From assembly GCA_005884685.1 (NCBI GenBank), contig VBAH01000027.1, positions 61,867 to 125,866 of the forward strand: a DNA stretch of 64,000 nt. The letters are read 5' to 3'. Positions 23,373-31,014 of this stretch are shown here, one piece after another. Positions within the stretch are counted from its first letter, which is position 1. Each line of letters opens with the position of its first letter. Under the pieces are notes generated by a model. The model did no database searches and was not told where the DNA came from. It saw only the letters and a list, made by a program, of their open reading frames with translations. The translations under genes were made by a program, and so were the position numbers. The DNA is from Alphaproteobacteria bacterium (GTDB lineage Bacteria; Pseudomonadota; Alphaproteobacteria; Rhizobiales; Xanthobacteraceae).

Positions 23373-23963
23373 CTATTCGGTGTGACCCTGCGGCGACAAC
23401 GGCGCCGGGAAGCCGCCCATCGCTTCCGGCAGCATCCGCTTCAAGACGTCATCCTTGCGGATGAAATAGTGATAGAGCGCCGCGCCGACGTGCATCAGCA
23501 CCAGCAGAATGACGAGAAAACCGGCCCAGCGATGCAGCGTGAACAGTTGCTTGGCGAGGTCCTGGTTCTCGCCGACGATCTTCGGCAAGGTGAACAGCCC
23601 GAAGAACGGCGTCGGCGCGCCGTAGGCTGAATTCGCCACGTAGCCGACGACCGGCATCGCGAGGAGGAGCAGATAGAGCAGGCCGTGCACGGCCGACGAC
23701 ACGGTCTTCTGCCACGGCTCGATGTTGGGGTCGGCGATCGGCGCGCCGACGGTGAGCCGGTTGATCAGGCGCAGCAGCATCAGGATGAGGATCAGCACGC
23801 CGAGCGACTTGTGGAAATTGTACAGCATGTCCTGCGTCGGCCCCTTGTCGACGCGCACCATCGCGATCGCGACCGGCGCCGTGGTGAGGACGCAGATGGC
23901 GACCAGCCAATGCAGCAGCTTCGAGGTGGCCGGATAGCCGTCGAGCCGTGTGCCGTAAGTCAT
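23373..23963 (-). CDS. Cytochrome b561 family protein
   Basis: A 196-residue inner-membrane protein with four hydrophobic helices. Histidines placed for two b hemes are visible in KLLHWLVAIC, YNFHKSLGVL, TLHRWAGFL and LVLMHVGAALYHYF. Such proteins pass electrons between the quinone pool and periplasmic acceptors or superoxide. GAGGAGGAAACC precedes ATG 23963. It stands alone, with no cytochrome c or YceI gene adjacent, so the partner is not known. Confidence 0.9.
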   Translation of the reverse strand: MTYGTRLDGYPATSKLLHWLVAICVLTTAPVAIAMVRVDKGPTQDMLYNFHKSLGVLILILMLLRLINRLTVGAPIADPNIEPWQKTVSSAVHGLLYLLLLAMPVVGYVANSAYGAPTPFFGLFTLPKIVGENQDLAKQLFTLHRWAGFLVILLVLMHVGAALYHYFIRKDDVLKRMLPEAMGGFPAPLSPQGHTE

Positions 23964-24059
23964 GGTTTCCTCCTCCCCTCGGGCATAACGCGGATGCCGG
24001 TAAATCCGGTCCCCCGCGCATGATCGGATAAACACGAGCGGTCTTGACATATTTCCTTT

Positions 24060-24074
24060 GTTCTGCTTTTGTTC
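24060..24074. promoter_or_regulatory. LexA-box-like motif GTTC-N7-GTTC
   Basis: GTTCTGCTTTTGTTC matches the alphaproteobacterial SOS box exactly. TTGACA is at 24044-24049, so it would overlap a promoter reading right, though the -10 box is poor. It lies 97 bases upstream of the cytochrome b561 start on the other strand. With eight fixed bases a chance match is possible. Confidence 0.35.
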
Positions 24075-24079
24075 CACAT

Positions 24080-24500
24080 AACCCGCCCACCTTGGGGCGC
24101 TCTCGCGAGGCATCGCTTGGGTGGGGCGGGCCGGAGGAACGGGCTGGAGATGCGGCCCTGATACTTCCGGGCATAGGGGTCGCGAATGCGATCCCCGTGT
24201 TACGCGGTTCCCGCGCCCGGCAGGCATGCCGGTCCCGGGCGACCCGGGGCTCCACCTGGAGGTCACTACGGACCTCCCGCCAGGAGCTTGGCTGACGGCA
24301 GCGCAAAAGTGAGCGCGATGCAGAAAGCGTGGCCCGGGATCGACAAAAGCCGCAGCTGAGCGCCGAGAGGCGCGCCTCCTCGATCGCAAGAGGAGGCGAC
24401 GCGCCTCGCAAGCGCGTCAGGGGTGGCTTCGCCGGCCACTCAGGAGGCTGCGTCAAGCCTCCGCGTTTCTCGGCGCTCCGCTCCCCTTTTCTGGGAGCGT
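24080..24500 (+). ncRNA. Candidate structured non-coding RNA
   Basis: About ten stems in 420 bases: 24082-24090/24121-24130 (9 pairs, one bulge); 24176-24183/24188-24196 (GAAT loop); 24217-24221/24228-24232; 24258-24264/24271-24277 (perfect 7); a perfect 11-pair closing stem 24358-24368/24468-24478 that encloses four hairpins (24373-24381/24390-24398, 24398-24404/24412-24418, 24421-24427/24435-24441, 24443-24449/24456-24462); and 24479-24485/24493-24499. The closed four-hairpin domain is far more ordered than the dispersed repeats elsewhere. Strand is a guess. It is not recognisable to me as RNase P RNA, tmRNA, 6S or SRP RNA. A relic of an IscB-type (HEARO) RNA is one idea. Confidence 0.45.
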
Positions 24501-24618
24501 GGAAGCACACAAGGGATACGGCGCAACCCGCGCGCCACGACAAGCGGGCGATGAGGCGTGGGGTGTTTCACAATTGAATCGCTGGTGAGCGCTGAACGCG
24601 CCGCGTTCTCCTCTTTCC

Positions 24619-24753
24619 CCTCTCCCTGAAAGGGAGAGGGTGGCTGAGCGGACGCCAGTCCGCGAAGCCGGGAGAGGGTCACATTGCACCAAGGAAAGAC
24701 CCTCCCGCCCTCGCTGCGCTCGGGCACTCTCTCCCTTTCAGGGAGAGGGGAAC
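24619..24753. repeat. Inverted pair of family D palindromes
   Basis: CCCCTCTCCCTGAAAGGGAG at 24619-24638 and its inverse CTCCCTTTCAGGGAGAGGGG at 24734-24753 are each hairpins and are inverted to each other. Single relatives are at 38452-38475 and 46239-46264. Confidence 0.75.
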
Positions 24754-24797
24754 ATAGAGACATTGCCGCACTGCAATGCGGGTGTTATCTGCCGCCC

Positions 24798-26609
24798 ATG
24801 ACGGCGCAGCCAATCAACAATATCCGCAATTTCTCGATCGTCGCGCATATCGACCACGGCAAGTCGACGCTCGCCGACCGGCTGATCCAGCTCACCGGCG
24901 GGCTCGATGCGCGCGAGATGGCCGGCAAGGAACAGGTGCTCGACTCGATGGACATCGAGCGCGAGCGCGGCATCACCATCAAGGCGCAGACCGTGCGGCT
25001 CTCCTACCGCGCGCGCGACGGCATGGATTACATCCTCAACCTGATCGACACGCCCGGGCACGTCGACTTCGCCTACGAGGTGAACCGCAGCCTCGCGGCC
25101 TGCGAGGGCTCGCTGCTGGTGGTCGACGCATCCCAGGGCGTCGAGGCGCAGACGCTCGCCAACGTCTATCACGCGATCGACGCCGGCCACGAGATCGTGC
25201 CGGTGCTCAACAAGGTCGACCTGCCGGCATCCGAGCCCGAGAAGGTCAAGCAGCAGATCGAGGACGTGATCGGGCTCGATGCCTCGCAGGCCATCGAGAT
25301 TTCGGCCAAGACCGGGCAGAACGTGCCGGAAGTGCTGGAGGCGATCGTCACGCGTCTGCCTCCGCCGAAGGGCGACCGCGATGCGACCCTGAAGGCGCTA
25401 TTGGTCGACAGCTGGTACGACCTCTATCTCGGCGTCGTGGTGCTGGTGCGCATCGTCGACGGCAGGCTGAAGAAGGGCCAGCGCATCCGCATGATGGGCA
25501 CGAATGCGGCCTACGACGTCGACCGTGTCGGCGTATTCACGCCCAAGCTGCTGCTGGCCGACGAGCTCGGCCCGGGCGAGATCGGCTTTCTCACCGCGTC
25601 GATCAAGGAGGTGGCCGACACGCGCGTCGGCGACACCATCACCGACGACCGCAAGCCGGTCGACGCGATGCTGCCCGGCTTCAAGCCGGCCATTCCGGTG
25701 GTGTTCTGCGGACTGTTTCCGGTCGATGCCGCGCAGTTCGAAGACCTGCGCGCCGCGATGGGGAAGCTCAGGCTCAACGATGCGAGCTTTTCGTTCGAGA
25801 TGGAGACGAGCGCGGCGCTCGGCTTCGGCTTCCGTTGCGGCTTCCTCGGGCTGCTGCATCTCGAGATCATCCAGGAGCGGCTGCAGCGCGAGTTCAATCT
25901 CGAACTGATCGCGACCGCACCCTCGGTCATCTACAAGATGAAGCTGCGCAACGGCACGGAGATCCAGATTCACAATCCGGTCGACATGCCGGATCCGATG
26001 GCGATCCTCGAAATCGACGAGCCGTGGATCGAAGCGACCATCCTGACGCCGGATGAATACCTCGGCTCGGTGCTCAAGCTCTGCCAGGACCGGCGCGGAG
26101 CGCAGAAGGAGCTCACCTACGTCGGCAGCCGCGCGATGGTGAAATACGACCTGCCGCTCAACGAGGTGGTGTTCGATTTCTACGACCGGCTCAAATCGGT
26201 GTCGAAGGGCTACGCGTCGTTCGACTATCACCTCACCGACTTCAAGCCCGCCGACCTCGTGAAGATGCAGATCCTGGTGAACGGCGAGCCGGTCGATGCG
26301 CTTGCCATGCTGGTGCACAAGACGCGCGCCGAGAGCCGCGGCCGCGCCATGGTGGAGAAGCTGAAAGAGCTGATCCCGCCGCACATGTTCCAGGTGCCGA
26401 TCCAGGCCGCGATCGGCGGCAAGATCATCGCGCGCGAGACCGTGCGCGCGCTGCGCAAGGACGTCACCGCGAAGTGCTACGGCGGCGACGTGACGCGCAA
26501 GCGCAAGCTTCTGGAGAAGCAGAAGGAAGGCAAGAAGAAGATGCGCCAGTACGGCAAGGTCGACATCCCGCAGGAGGCGTTCATCGCCGCGCTGAAGGTG
26601 GATGTGTGA
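24798..26609 (+). CDS. lepA: Elongation factor 4 (LepA)
   Basis: A 603-residue translational GTPase that back-translocates or remodels stalled ribosomes. G-domain motifs AHIDHGKST (G1), the RGITIKAQ region (G2), DTPGHVDF (G3) and NKVDLP (G4) are present; the C-terminus has the LepA-specific domain with [19 protein letters not shown]. Length is standard. The start [20 protein letters not shown] fits the family N-terminus, although no good ribosome site is visible; the frame is open further upstream across the repeat. Monocistronic, with a toxin-antitoxin-like pair just behind. Confidence 0.97.
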   Translation: MTAQPINNIRNFSIVAHIDHGKSTLADRLIQLTGGLDAREMAGKEQVLDSMDIERERGITIKAQTVRLSYRARDGMDYILNLIDTPGHVDFAYEVNRSLAACEGSLLVVDASQGVEAQTLANVYHAIDAGHEIVPVLNKVDLPASEPEKVKQQIEDVIGLDASQAIEISAKTGQNVPEVLEAIVTRLPPPKGDRDATLKALLVDSWYDLYLGVVVLVRIVDGRLKKGQRIRMMGTNAAYDVDRVGVFTPKLLLADELGPGEIGFLTASIKEVADTRVGDTITDDRKPVDAMLPGFKPAIPVVFCGLFPVDAAQFEDLRAAMGKLRLNDASFSFEMETSAALGFGFRCGFLGLLHLEIIQERLQREFNLELIATAPSVIYKMKLRNGTEIQIHNPVDMPDPMAILEIDEPWIEATILTPDEYLGSVLKLCQDRRGAQKELTYVGSRAMVKYDLPLNEVVFDFYDRLKSVSKGYASFDYHLTDFKPADLVKMQILVNGEPVDALAMLVHKTRAESRGRAMVEKLKELIPPHMFQVPIQAAIGGKIIARETVRALRKDVTAKCYGGDVTRKRKLLEKQKEGKKKMRQYGKVDIPQEAFIAALKVDV

Positions 26610-26615
26610 TCGTCG

Positions 26616-26872
26616 ATGCCGAAGCCGTTGCGACTGACAGCGCATGCGGAGTTCAGGGCGCGGACGCGAAAGATCAGACTGAGTGGATCGACGGTGCCGC
26701 GCGCAACCCGGATTGGTCGGCCGCCGATCCGAAGGACGCGCGACTTGAGCGGCGGGTTCGACGGATTGATGACTTTGGCGGCCGCGTTTTGCGTGTCGTT
26801 TGTGACGAGACGGATGAGACCATTCGCGTTATAAGCGTGATGTTCGATCGGAACGCGAGGCGAAAGCCATGA
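26616..26872 (+). pseudogene. DUF4258-type toxin gene with one-base frameshift
   Basis: Two overlapping frames together make a complete DUF4258-like protein of about 85 residues. Frame 1 from ATG 26616 gives MPKPLRLTAHAEFRARTRKI; the other frame continues with WIDGAARNPDWSAADPKD, RVRRIDDFGG and RVLRVVCDETDETIRVISV to the stop at 26872. One base is missing at about 26682-26683, after codon 22. Without it the first frame runs on to 26834 with unrelated sequence. It starts six bases behind lepA. The overlap of its stop with the DUF2283 gene (ATGA) shows the pair was an operon. Either an inactivated toxin or a sequencing error. Confidence 0.8.
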
Positions 26873-27090
26873 TCGATGTGACATATGATCCGGAGGCGGA
26901 CGCCGTGTATCTGCGAATCGGCCGCGGCAAGGTCGATCACACGGAAGAAGCCGGGCCGTTCATTTACGACGTCGATGCGGAAGGCCGCGTCCTCGGCATC
27001 GAAATTCTATCCGCCAGCAAAATGCTCGCGCCCGGCGATTGGAAGAACGCCCGGCTACCTGGGCAAACCCAAGTCGACGCGGCGGAATAG
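26869..27090 (+). CDS. DUF2283 family protein, putative antitoxin
   Basis: A 73-residue DUF2283 protein: MIDVTYDPEADAVYLRI at the start and GRVLGIEILSASKML toward the end are the family pattern. DUF2283 genes commonly sit behind DUF4258 genes as the presumed antitoxin. Here the start overlaps the stop of the frameshifted DUF4258 gene by four bases. With the toxin broken, this gene may survive only as a remnant, or may still be translated from read-through. Cytoplasmic, no DNA-binding motif evident. Confidence 0.85.
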   Translation: MIDVTYDPEADAVYLRIGRGKVDHTEEAGPFIYDVDAEGRVLGIEILSASKMLAPGDWKNARLPGQTQVDAAE

Positions 27091-27093
27091 AGC

Positions 27094-27882
27094 ATGCCGG
27101 GATCCGCGTTGCGTCTGCTTACATTGCTGACCGCCTGCCTTGTGGGAGGGAGCGCCTCCGCCGCCGACATCAAGGTGATGATCTCGGCCGGCTTCTTCAA
27201 CGTCTACAAAGAGCTCGGCCCCGCGTTCGAGAAGTCGACCGGGCACAAGCTCGTCACCACGCGCGGCCCCTCGGTGGGCGATTCCCCCGAGGCGATCCCG
27301 ACGCGGCTTGCGCGCGGCGAGGAAGCCGACGTCGTGATCATGGACGGCGCCGGAGTCGATATCCTCGACCAGCGCGGCCTCGCCCGCCCCGGCAGCCGGG
27401 TGCCGCTCGCGGAGTCGTTCATCGGCATGGTGGTGCGCGCGGGCCAGCCCAAGCCGGACATCGGCACGGTCGAGGCGTTGCGCAAGACGCTGCTCGCGGC
27501 GAAATCCATCGCCTATTCGGACAGTTCGAGCGGCACCTATTTGTCGACCGTCGGGTTCAGGAAGCTCGGTATCGCCGACGAAATCGCCGGCAAGACGCGC
27601 AAGGTGCGCGGGCCGCCCTCGGGCGAGCCGGTGGCCGCCGTCGTCGCGCGCGGCGAGGCAGAAGTCGGCTTCCAGCAGGTCGCCGAGCTGATCCATGTTC
27701 CGGGCGTCGACTTCGTCGGCACGGTGCCGCCCGAGATTCAGCCGCCGACCTTTTTCGTCGGCGCGCTGCCGAAAAACTCGCAGCAGCCGGAGGCCGCAGT
27801 CGCGCTGCTGCGCTTCCTCTCGTCGGCGGAGGCCGCGGGTGTCATCACGAAGGCCGGGCTGAAGCCGCTCGCGGCGCGCTGA
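27094..27882 (+). CDS. Periplasmic substrate-binding protein, ModA-like
   Basis: A 262-residue exported protein of the type-2 periplasmic binding fold, related to molybdate-binding ModA. The signal peptide is LRLLTLLTACLVGGSASA, with cleavage before ADIKV. The pattern IKVMISAGFFNVYKELGPAFE resembles the ModA N-terminus, but the anion-binding serines (AAAS in ModA) are replaced by ISAG, so the ligand may differ. ARGEEADVVIM and SSGTYLS are in family positions. No permease or ATPase gene is adjacent, so it is an orphan. A true ModA is at 38653. Confidence 0.82.
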   Translation: MPGSALRLLTLLTACLVGGSASAADIKVMISAGFFNVYKELGPAFEKSTGHKLVTTRGPSVGDSPEAIPTRLARGEEADVVIMDGAGVDILDQRGLARPGSRVPLAESFIGMVVRAGQPKPDIGTVEALRKTLLAAKSIAYSDSSSGTYLSTVGFRKLGIADEIAGKTRKVRGPPSGEPVAAVVARGEAEVGFQQVAELIHVPGVDFVGTVPPEIQPPTFFVGALPKNSQQPEAAVALLRFLSSAEAAGVITKAGLKPLAAR

Positions 27883-27941
27883 TGCGTGAATGAAAATCGC
27901 CCCGCGCGGATGGCCGAACGGGGCGCTGCACCTCGCGCAGC

Positions 27942-27997
27942 ACCTCATCCTGAGGAGGGCCGGAGGCCCGTGCTGCGCACGCTCCTCAGGATGAGGG
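27942..27997. repeat. Palindromic repeat, family B copy 2 (short form)
   Basis: CCTCATCCTGAGGAG and CTCCTCAGGATGAGG flank GGGCCGGAGGCCCG. It lies between convergent genes eight bases before the stop of the PRC-barrel gene. Confidence 0.75.
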
Positions 27998-28004
27998 ACG
28001 CGAC

Positions 28005-28382
28005 TTACATCCAGTAGGGCGGCACGCGGTAATAGTCGTAGACCTGCTGGGCGCGCTTGCGGTCCTCCCAGTCCCAGTCGTCGTCGCGCGTGTAGCCCGG
28101 CGCGCCGCGCAGCTGGTCGTCGGAGATGTTCACCTCATAGCCACCGAGCTTCGTGTTGTAGGTGAGCAGCGACCACGGCACCGGATAGTGGTCGTGGCCG
28201 ATGCCGAGGAAGCCGCCGAAGCTCATCACCGCATAAGCGACCTTGCCGGACAGCTTGTCGATCATGATGCGCTCGATGGAGCCGATGTTGTCGCCGTTCG
28301 AGCGATAGACATTGGTGCCTTCGACCTTGTCGCTGCCGATCAGGGTTCCGATTTCGCGCCGTTCCGTCGTGAGCGTTGCCAT
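28005..28382 (-). CDS. PRC-barrel domain protein
   Basis: A 125-residue protein with one PRC-barrel domain: LIGSDKVEGTNVYRSNGDNI and GSIERIMIDKLSGKVAYAVM are the family signature (residues about 13-52), followed by FGGFLGIGHDHYPVPW. The acidic/aromatic tail ends YYRVPPYWM. Such proteins are frequent members of the general stress response in Rhizobiales. An EcfG-type promoter lies 44-68 bases before the start, and GGAGGAGGAAAG is the ribosome site. It is divergent to the KGG-like gene at 28517, which has its own EcfG-type promoter. The molecular role is not known. Confidence 0.88.
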   Translation of the reverse strand: MATLTTERREIGTLIGSDKVEGTNVYRSNGDNIGSIERIMIDKLSGKVAYAVMSFGGFLGIGHDHYPVPWSLLTYNTKLGGYEVNISDDQLRGAPGYTRDDDWDWEDRKRAQQVYDYYRVPPYWM

Positions 28383-28425
28383 CTTTCCTCCTCCTGCGCT
28401 TCGCGTTTCTTGCCCCTCGCGTGTC

Positions 28426-28450
28426 AACGGAGGCGCGCGACGGATGTTCC
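28426..28450 (-). promoter_or_regulatory. EcfG-type promoter of the PRC-barrel gene
   Basis: On the minus strand GGAAC (28450-28446), 16 bases, CGTT (28429-28426). The predicted transcript starts near 28418, about 36 bases before the start codon. Confidence 0.7.
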
Positions 28451-28459
28451 TCGCCAGCC

Positions 28460-28484
28460 GGAACCGCGCGATACCTCTCACGTT
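28460..28484 (+). promoter_or_regulatory. EcfG-type promoter of the KGG-like gene
   Basis: GGAAC (28460-28464), 16 bases, CGTT (28481-28484). It points away from the promoter at 28426-28450, with only nine bases between the two -35 boxes. The leader to ATG 28517 is about 25 bases. Confidence 0.7.
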
Positions 28485-28516
28485 GACATTTGTTCCAACC
28501 ACCGAGGGAGATCGTC

Positions 28517-28810
28517 ATGCCGCGCGGAGACAAGTCGAAATACACCGACCGGCAGAAACGCAAGGCGCAACACATCGAGGAGGGCTACGAGAAGCGCGGC
28601 GTGTCCGAGAAGGAAGCCGAGCGGCGCGCGTGGGCGACGGTGAACAAGGAGGAAGGCGGCGGCAACAAGAGCGGCTCCGGCCGCGGCGTTCCCGATACGC
28701 ACGTGTCGTCGCGCAAGGGCGGACGCGCGGCGGCGCGGCGGCCGGCGGCGGCGCGCTCAGCCTCGGCCAAGAAGGCGGCATCGGCGCGCAAGCGCCGCAA
28801 GGCCGGCTAG
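28517..28810 (+). CDS. Small basic stress protein annotated in relatives as plasmid stabilization protein
   Basis: A 97-residue, highly charged protein. The N-terminal part PRGDKSKYTDRQKRKAQHIE and GYEKRGVSEKEAERRAWATV is a widespread motif, followed by NKEEGGGNKSGSGRG. The C-terminal 40 residues are a low-complexity Ala/Lys/Arg tail like that of histone H1 or DNA-binding tails. No link to plasmids is visible; the usual name is not evidence of function. The EcfG-type promoter suggests expression in stress. GAGGGAG precedes the start. Its last ten codons and stop belong to a 39-base tandem duplication. Confidence 0.85.
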   Translation: MPRGDKSKYTDRQKRKAQHIEEGYEKRGVSEKEAERRAWATVNKEEGGGNKSGSGRGVPDTHVSSRKGGRAAARRPAAARSASAKKAASARKRRKAG

Positions 28811-28853
28811 CGGGCGGCATCGGCACGCAAGCGCCGCAAGACGGGCTAGCGGG
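28776..28853. repeat. 39-base tandem duplication spanning the ends of two convergent genes
   Basis: Copy 1 is 28776-28814, copy 2 is 28815-28853, differing at a few bases. Each has a GGCTAG/GGGCTAG end. The CTAG of copy 1 gives the stop of the plus-strand gene (28808-28810); the CTAG of copy 2 gives the stop of the minus-strand gene (28848-28846). Confidence 0.85.
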
Positions 28854-29310
28854 CGCCCGCAAACCGGCGGCGCGAGCCCGGATTTGCCCCGCTGACCAGG
28901 ATCGACGTGTTGGCGAGGCCCGCGCGGCTGACCAGCGCGAACAGCCGCGCCGCGTTGCCGGGATGCAGCCGCACGCAGCCATGCGAGGCCGGTCCGCCGA
29001 GCCGCGAGATGTGGTAGGTGCCGTGGATCGCGTAGCCGCGGTGGAAGAAGATCGAATGCGGCATCGGCGCGCCGTAATAGCGGGTGGAGAACCAGGAGCG
29101 CGCCAGCCATTGCGGGCGGAAGCGGCCGGTCGGCGTGCCGAAGCCGCCGCGCCCGGTCGACACCGGCCACACGTAGGCAAGCCGCCCGTTCACCGCGACC
29201 GCCATGCGCTGCGAGGATTTATCGATGTGCACCAGCACGCCCGCGGACGCTCCGCGCGCGCAAGCCACAAGCGCGATGGCGGCACATAACACGACGGCAA
29301 AGCGGCGCAT
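28846..29310 (-). CDS. L,D-transpeptidase (YkuD domain), exported
   Basis: A 154-residue periplasmic protein with signal peptide MRRFAVVLCAAIALVACARG, cleaved near ASA-GV. The YkuD catalytic segment is complete: FHRGYAIHGTYHISRLG then GPASHGCVRLHPGNAARLF, with the active cysteine in SHGCVR. It should form 3-3 cross-links in peptidoglycan or attach proteins to it. Short for the family, with no LysM or other binding domain. I chose the start at 29310; 29334 is possible. The neighbouring gene encodes a murein endopeptidase, so both act on the cell wall, though transcribed divergently. Confidence 0.9.
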   Translation of the reverse strand: MRRFAVVLCAAIALVACARGASAGVLVHIDKSSQRMAVAVNGRLAYVWPVSTGRGGFGTPTGRFRPQWLARSWFSTRYYGAPMPHSIFFHRGYAIHGTYHISRLGGPASHGCVRLHPGNAARLFALVSRAGLANTSILVSGANPGSRRRFAGAR

Positions 29311-29460
29311 GACCGAACTCCGGGAACTCGCCATCTTTGCCCGCCCGCGCCGCCTTGTGCATTATCCTTGCGATATCTTGGTAAAGGGCGCCGCGCTGGA
29401 ATCCCCGCGAAAAAGGGACTAGCTGCGGCAGGGCGATTTCTCGGCGACGGACTTTTCGGT

Positions 29461-30393
29461 ATGGCGGTACGGCACGCGTTCACCATCCTGGCACTCGCGG
29501 CCTCCCTTCTCGCGGCGCTGCCGGCGCGCGCGCAGGACAAAGGCACGGTCAACCCCAAGCCGCTGCCCCCTCTCGCCAAGCCCGACGATCCGAAAAACCC
29601 CGCCAAGGAGTTGTTCGCGCGCAAGCCGCAGCCGGCCCACATGGAGGCGCGCTCGATCGGCTTCTATACGCGCGGCTGCCTCGCCGGCGGCGTCGCGCTG
29701 CCGATCAACGGCAAGACCTGGCAGGTGATGCGGCTCTCGCGCCAGCGCAACTTCGGCCATCCCGAGCTGGTCGCGTTCATGGAGCGGCTCGCCGCCAAGG
29801 TGCCGAAGGTGTCCGGCTGGCCGGGCCTGCTGGTCGGCGACATGGCGCAGGCGCGCGGCGGTCCGATGCTCACCGGCCACACCAGCCATCAGGTCGGGCT
29901 CGACGCCGACATCTGGCTCACCCCGATGCCGAAGACGCCGCTCTCGCGCGAGGAGCGCGAGGAGATGTCGGCGGTGAACGTGGTGGCGGAGGACAAGCGC
30001 GACGTCGATCCGAAGATCTGGACGCACGGCCATTTCGCCGTGATCAAGGCGGCGGCCGAGGACGGCAAGGTCGAGCGCATCTTCGTCAACGCGGCGATCA
30101 AGAAGGCGCTCTGCCGCGAGGCAGGCACGGACCGCGCCTTTTTGCATAAAGTGCGCCCGTGGTGGGGACACAACTATCATTTCCACGTGCGCATCGCCTG
30201 TCCGGCCGGCAGCCCGGAGTGCAAGGCGCAGGACCCGGCCGCGGAGACCGAAGGCTGCGGCAAGGATCTCGACTACTGGTTCTCGCCGGGCGTGCTCAAT
30301 CCGCCGCCGCCGAAGGAGCCGGCCAAGCCGAAGCCGCCGCTCACGATGGCCGATTTGCCGCCGGGATGCCGGCAGGTGCTGGTGGCGCCGTGA
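29461..30393 (+). CDS. mepA: Penicillin-insensitive murein endopeptidase
   Basis: A 310-residue periplasmic metallopeptidase that cleaves D-Ala-meso-DAP (and LD) cross-links. Signal peptide AFTILALAASLLAALPARA is followed by QDKG. The LAS-type zinc motifs are intact: TGHTSHQVGLDADIWL (about 139-154) and HNYHFHVRIACP (about 237-248). Length fits the family. The extended frame upstream was rejected because the signal peptide begins at ATG 29461. It has a C-terminal proline/lysine-rich stretch (PPPPKEPAKPKPP). Divergent from the L,D-transpeptidase gene, 150 bases apart. Confidence 0.94.
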   Translation: MAVRHAFTILALAASLLAALPARAQDKGTVNPKPLPPLAKPDDPKNPAKELFARKPQPAHMEARSIGFYTRGCLAGGVALPINGKTWQVMRLSRQRNFGHPELVAFMERLAAKVPKVSGWPGLLVGDMAQARGGPMLTGHTSHQVGLDADIWLTPMPKTPLSREEREEMSAVNVVAEDKRDVDPKIWTHGHFAVIKAAAEDGKVERIFVNAAIKKALCREAGTDRAFLHKVRPWWGHNYHFHVRIACPAGSPECKAQDPAAETEGCGKDLDYWFSPGVLNPPPPKEPAKPKPPLTMADLPPGCRQVLVAP

Positions 30394-30534
30394 ACCGTCT
30401 GTTTGAAATCGGACATAAGGCCGCGAGAAATGGGCAGTCAGGGCGCGCAAACAACGTGCGCTGTTCCGCGTGTGCACGCGGCCCGCTCGGCATGGTCGAA
30501 GATCTACCCCCGAGTCACCACAAAGCTGGCTCAG

Positions 30535-30786
30535 TCAGCTCTGCTCGGCGTTTAGGAGCGTGATAAATGCTGCCACGAGGAGCAGGAACATTGAGGCGAT
30601 CCCGGCGGCGATCGCCCCGTAGAACATCCAATGCCGGCTTTCTGCAATCACCTTGGCAGGATCGGCGGCCGTTCGCTTCATCCGTTTTGGGATTGAGTCG
30701 TTTGCGGCCGGGGGCGATATCCTGCCCGCTGACATTCCCGTCGAGATCAGTTCATTTGTTCTTGCGCACTCTCTGATAGCACCCAT
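30535..30786 (-). CDS. Small single-pass membrane protein (hypothetical)
   Basis: Up to 83 residues, unknown family. The C-terminal half has one clear hydrophobic helix, WMFYGAIAAGIASMFLLLVA, ending LLNAEQS; the N-terminal part is polar. The start is uncertain: 30786 has AAGGAG 11 bases upstream, whereas internal starts at residues 18 or 35 lack one. Base composition around it is lower in GC than the surroundings. I give it moderate weight because the hydrophobic segment is well formed. Confidence 0.45.
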   Translation of the reverse strand: MGAIRECARTNELISTGMSAGRISPPAANDSIPKRMKRTAADPAKVIAESRHWMFYGAIAAGIASMFLLLVAAFITLLNAEQS

Positions 30787-31014
30787 CTTGCGACCCGCTC
30801 CTTGACGCGCCTCACTGGCCGACTACTAATGCTCGCATTGGATCGGGCCAACGCGAATAGCTCCAAGGGACTGTTTTGTGCCGCCAACGAACTGCAGAGA
30901 TATTCGGGAAGAGATTGCCGCAGGGACTGTTCGCAAAATGCATCGCCGGCGAGCTTTCGATCGAAAGGTCGGGCCACCCTACCGGTCCTTCGTGATGAAT
31001 GGCACGCCCGATAC

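Larger units (their letters stand above)
23964..24797. other. 834-base gene-free region upstream of lepA
   Basis: No convincing protein gene on either strand; short open frames here lack ribosome sites and match the hairpins. It contains, in order, the ribosome site and upstream region of the cytochrome gene, a GTTC-N7-GTTC motif (24060-24074), a dense set of hairpins (24080-24500), and an inverted pair of family D palindromes (24619-24753). The lepA start at 24798 has no clear ribosome-binding site. Confidence 0.7.

Noticed and set aside
24044..24312. Short open frames in the hairpin-rich region upstream of lepA
   Set aside because: No ribosome site, no motif, and the sequence is explained by paired stems. 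Hydropathy and composition are not protein-like.
24080..24500. Identification of the structured region as RNase P RNA, tmRNA, 6S or SRP RNA
   Set aside because: The P4 core of RNase P (GAGGAAAGTCC-like), tmRNA acceptor or tag, the 6S bubble and the SRP tetraloop region are all absent.
26616..26872. BrnT-type toxin for the gene before DUF2283
   Set aside because: The joined frames match the DUF4258 pattern (LTAHAEFRAR, NPDW, RVLRVVC) and the partner is DUF2283, not a BrnA-type antitoxin. A programmed frameshift was also considered but no slippery heptamer is present.
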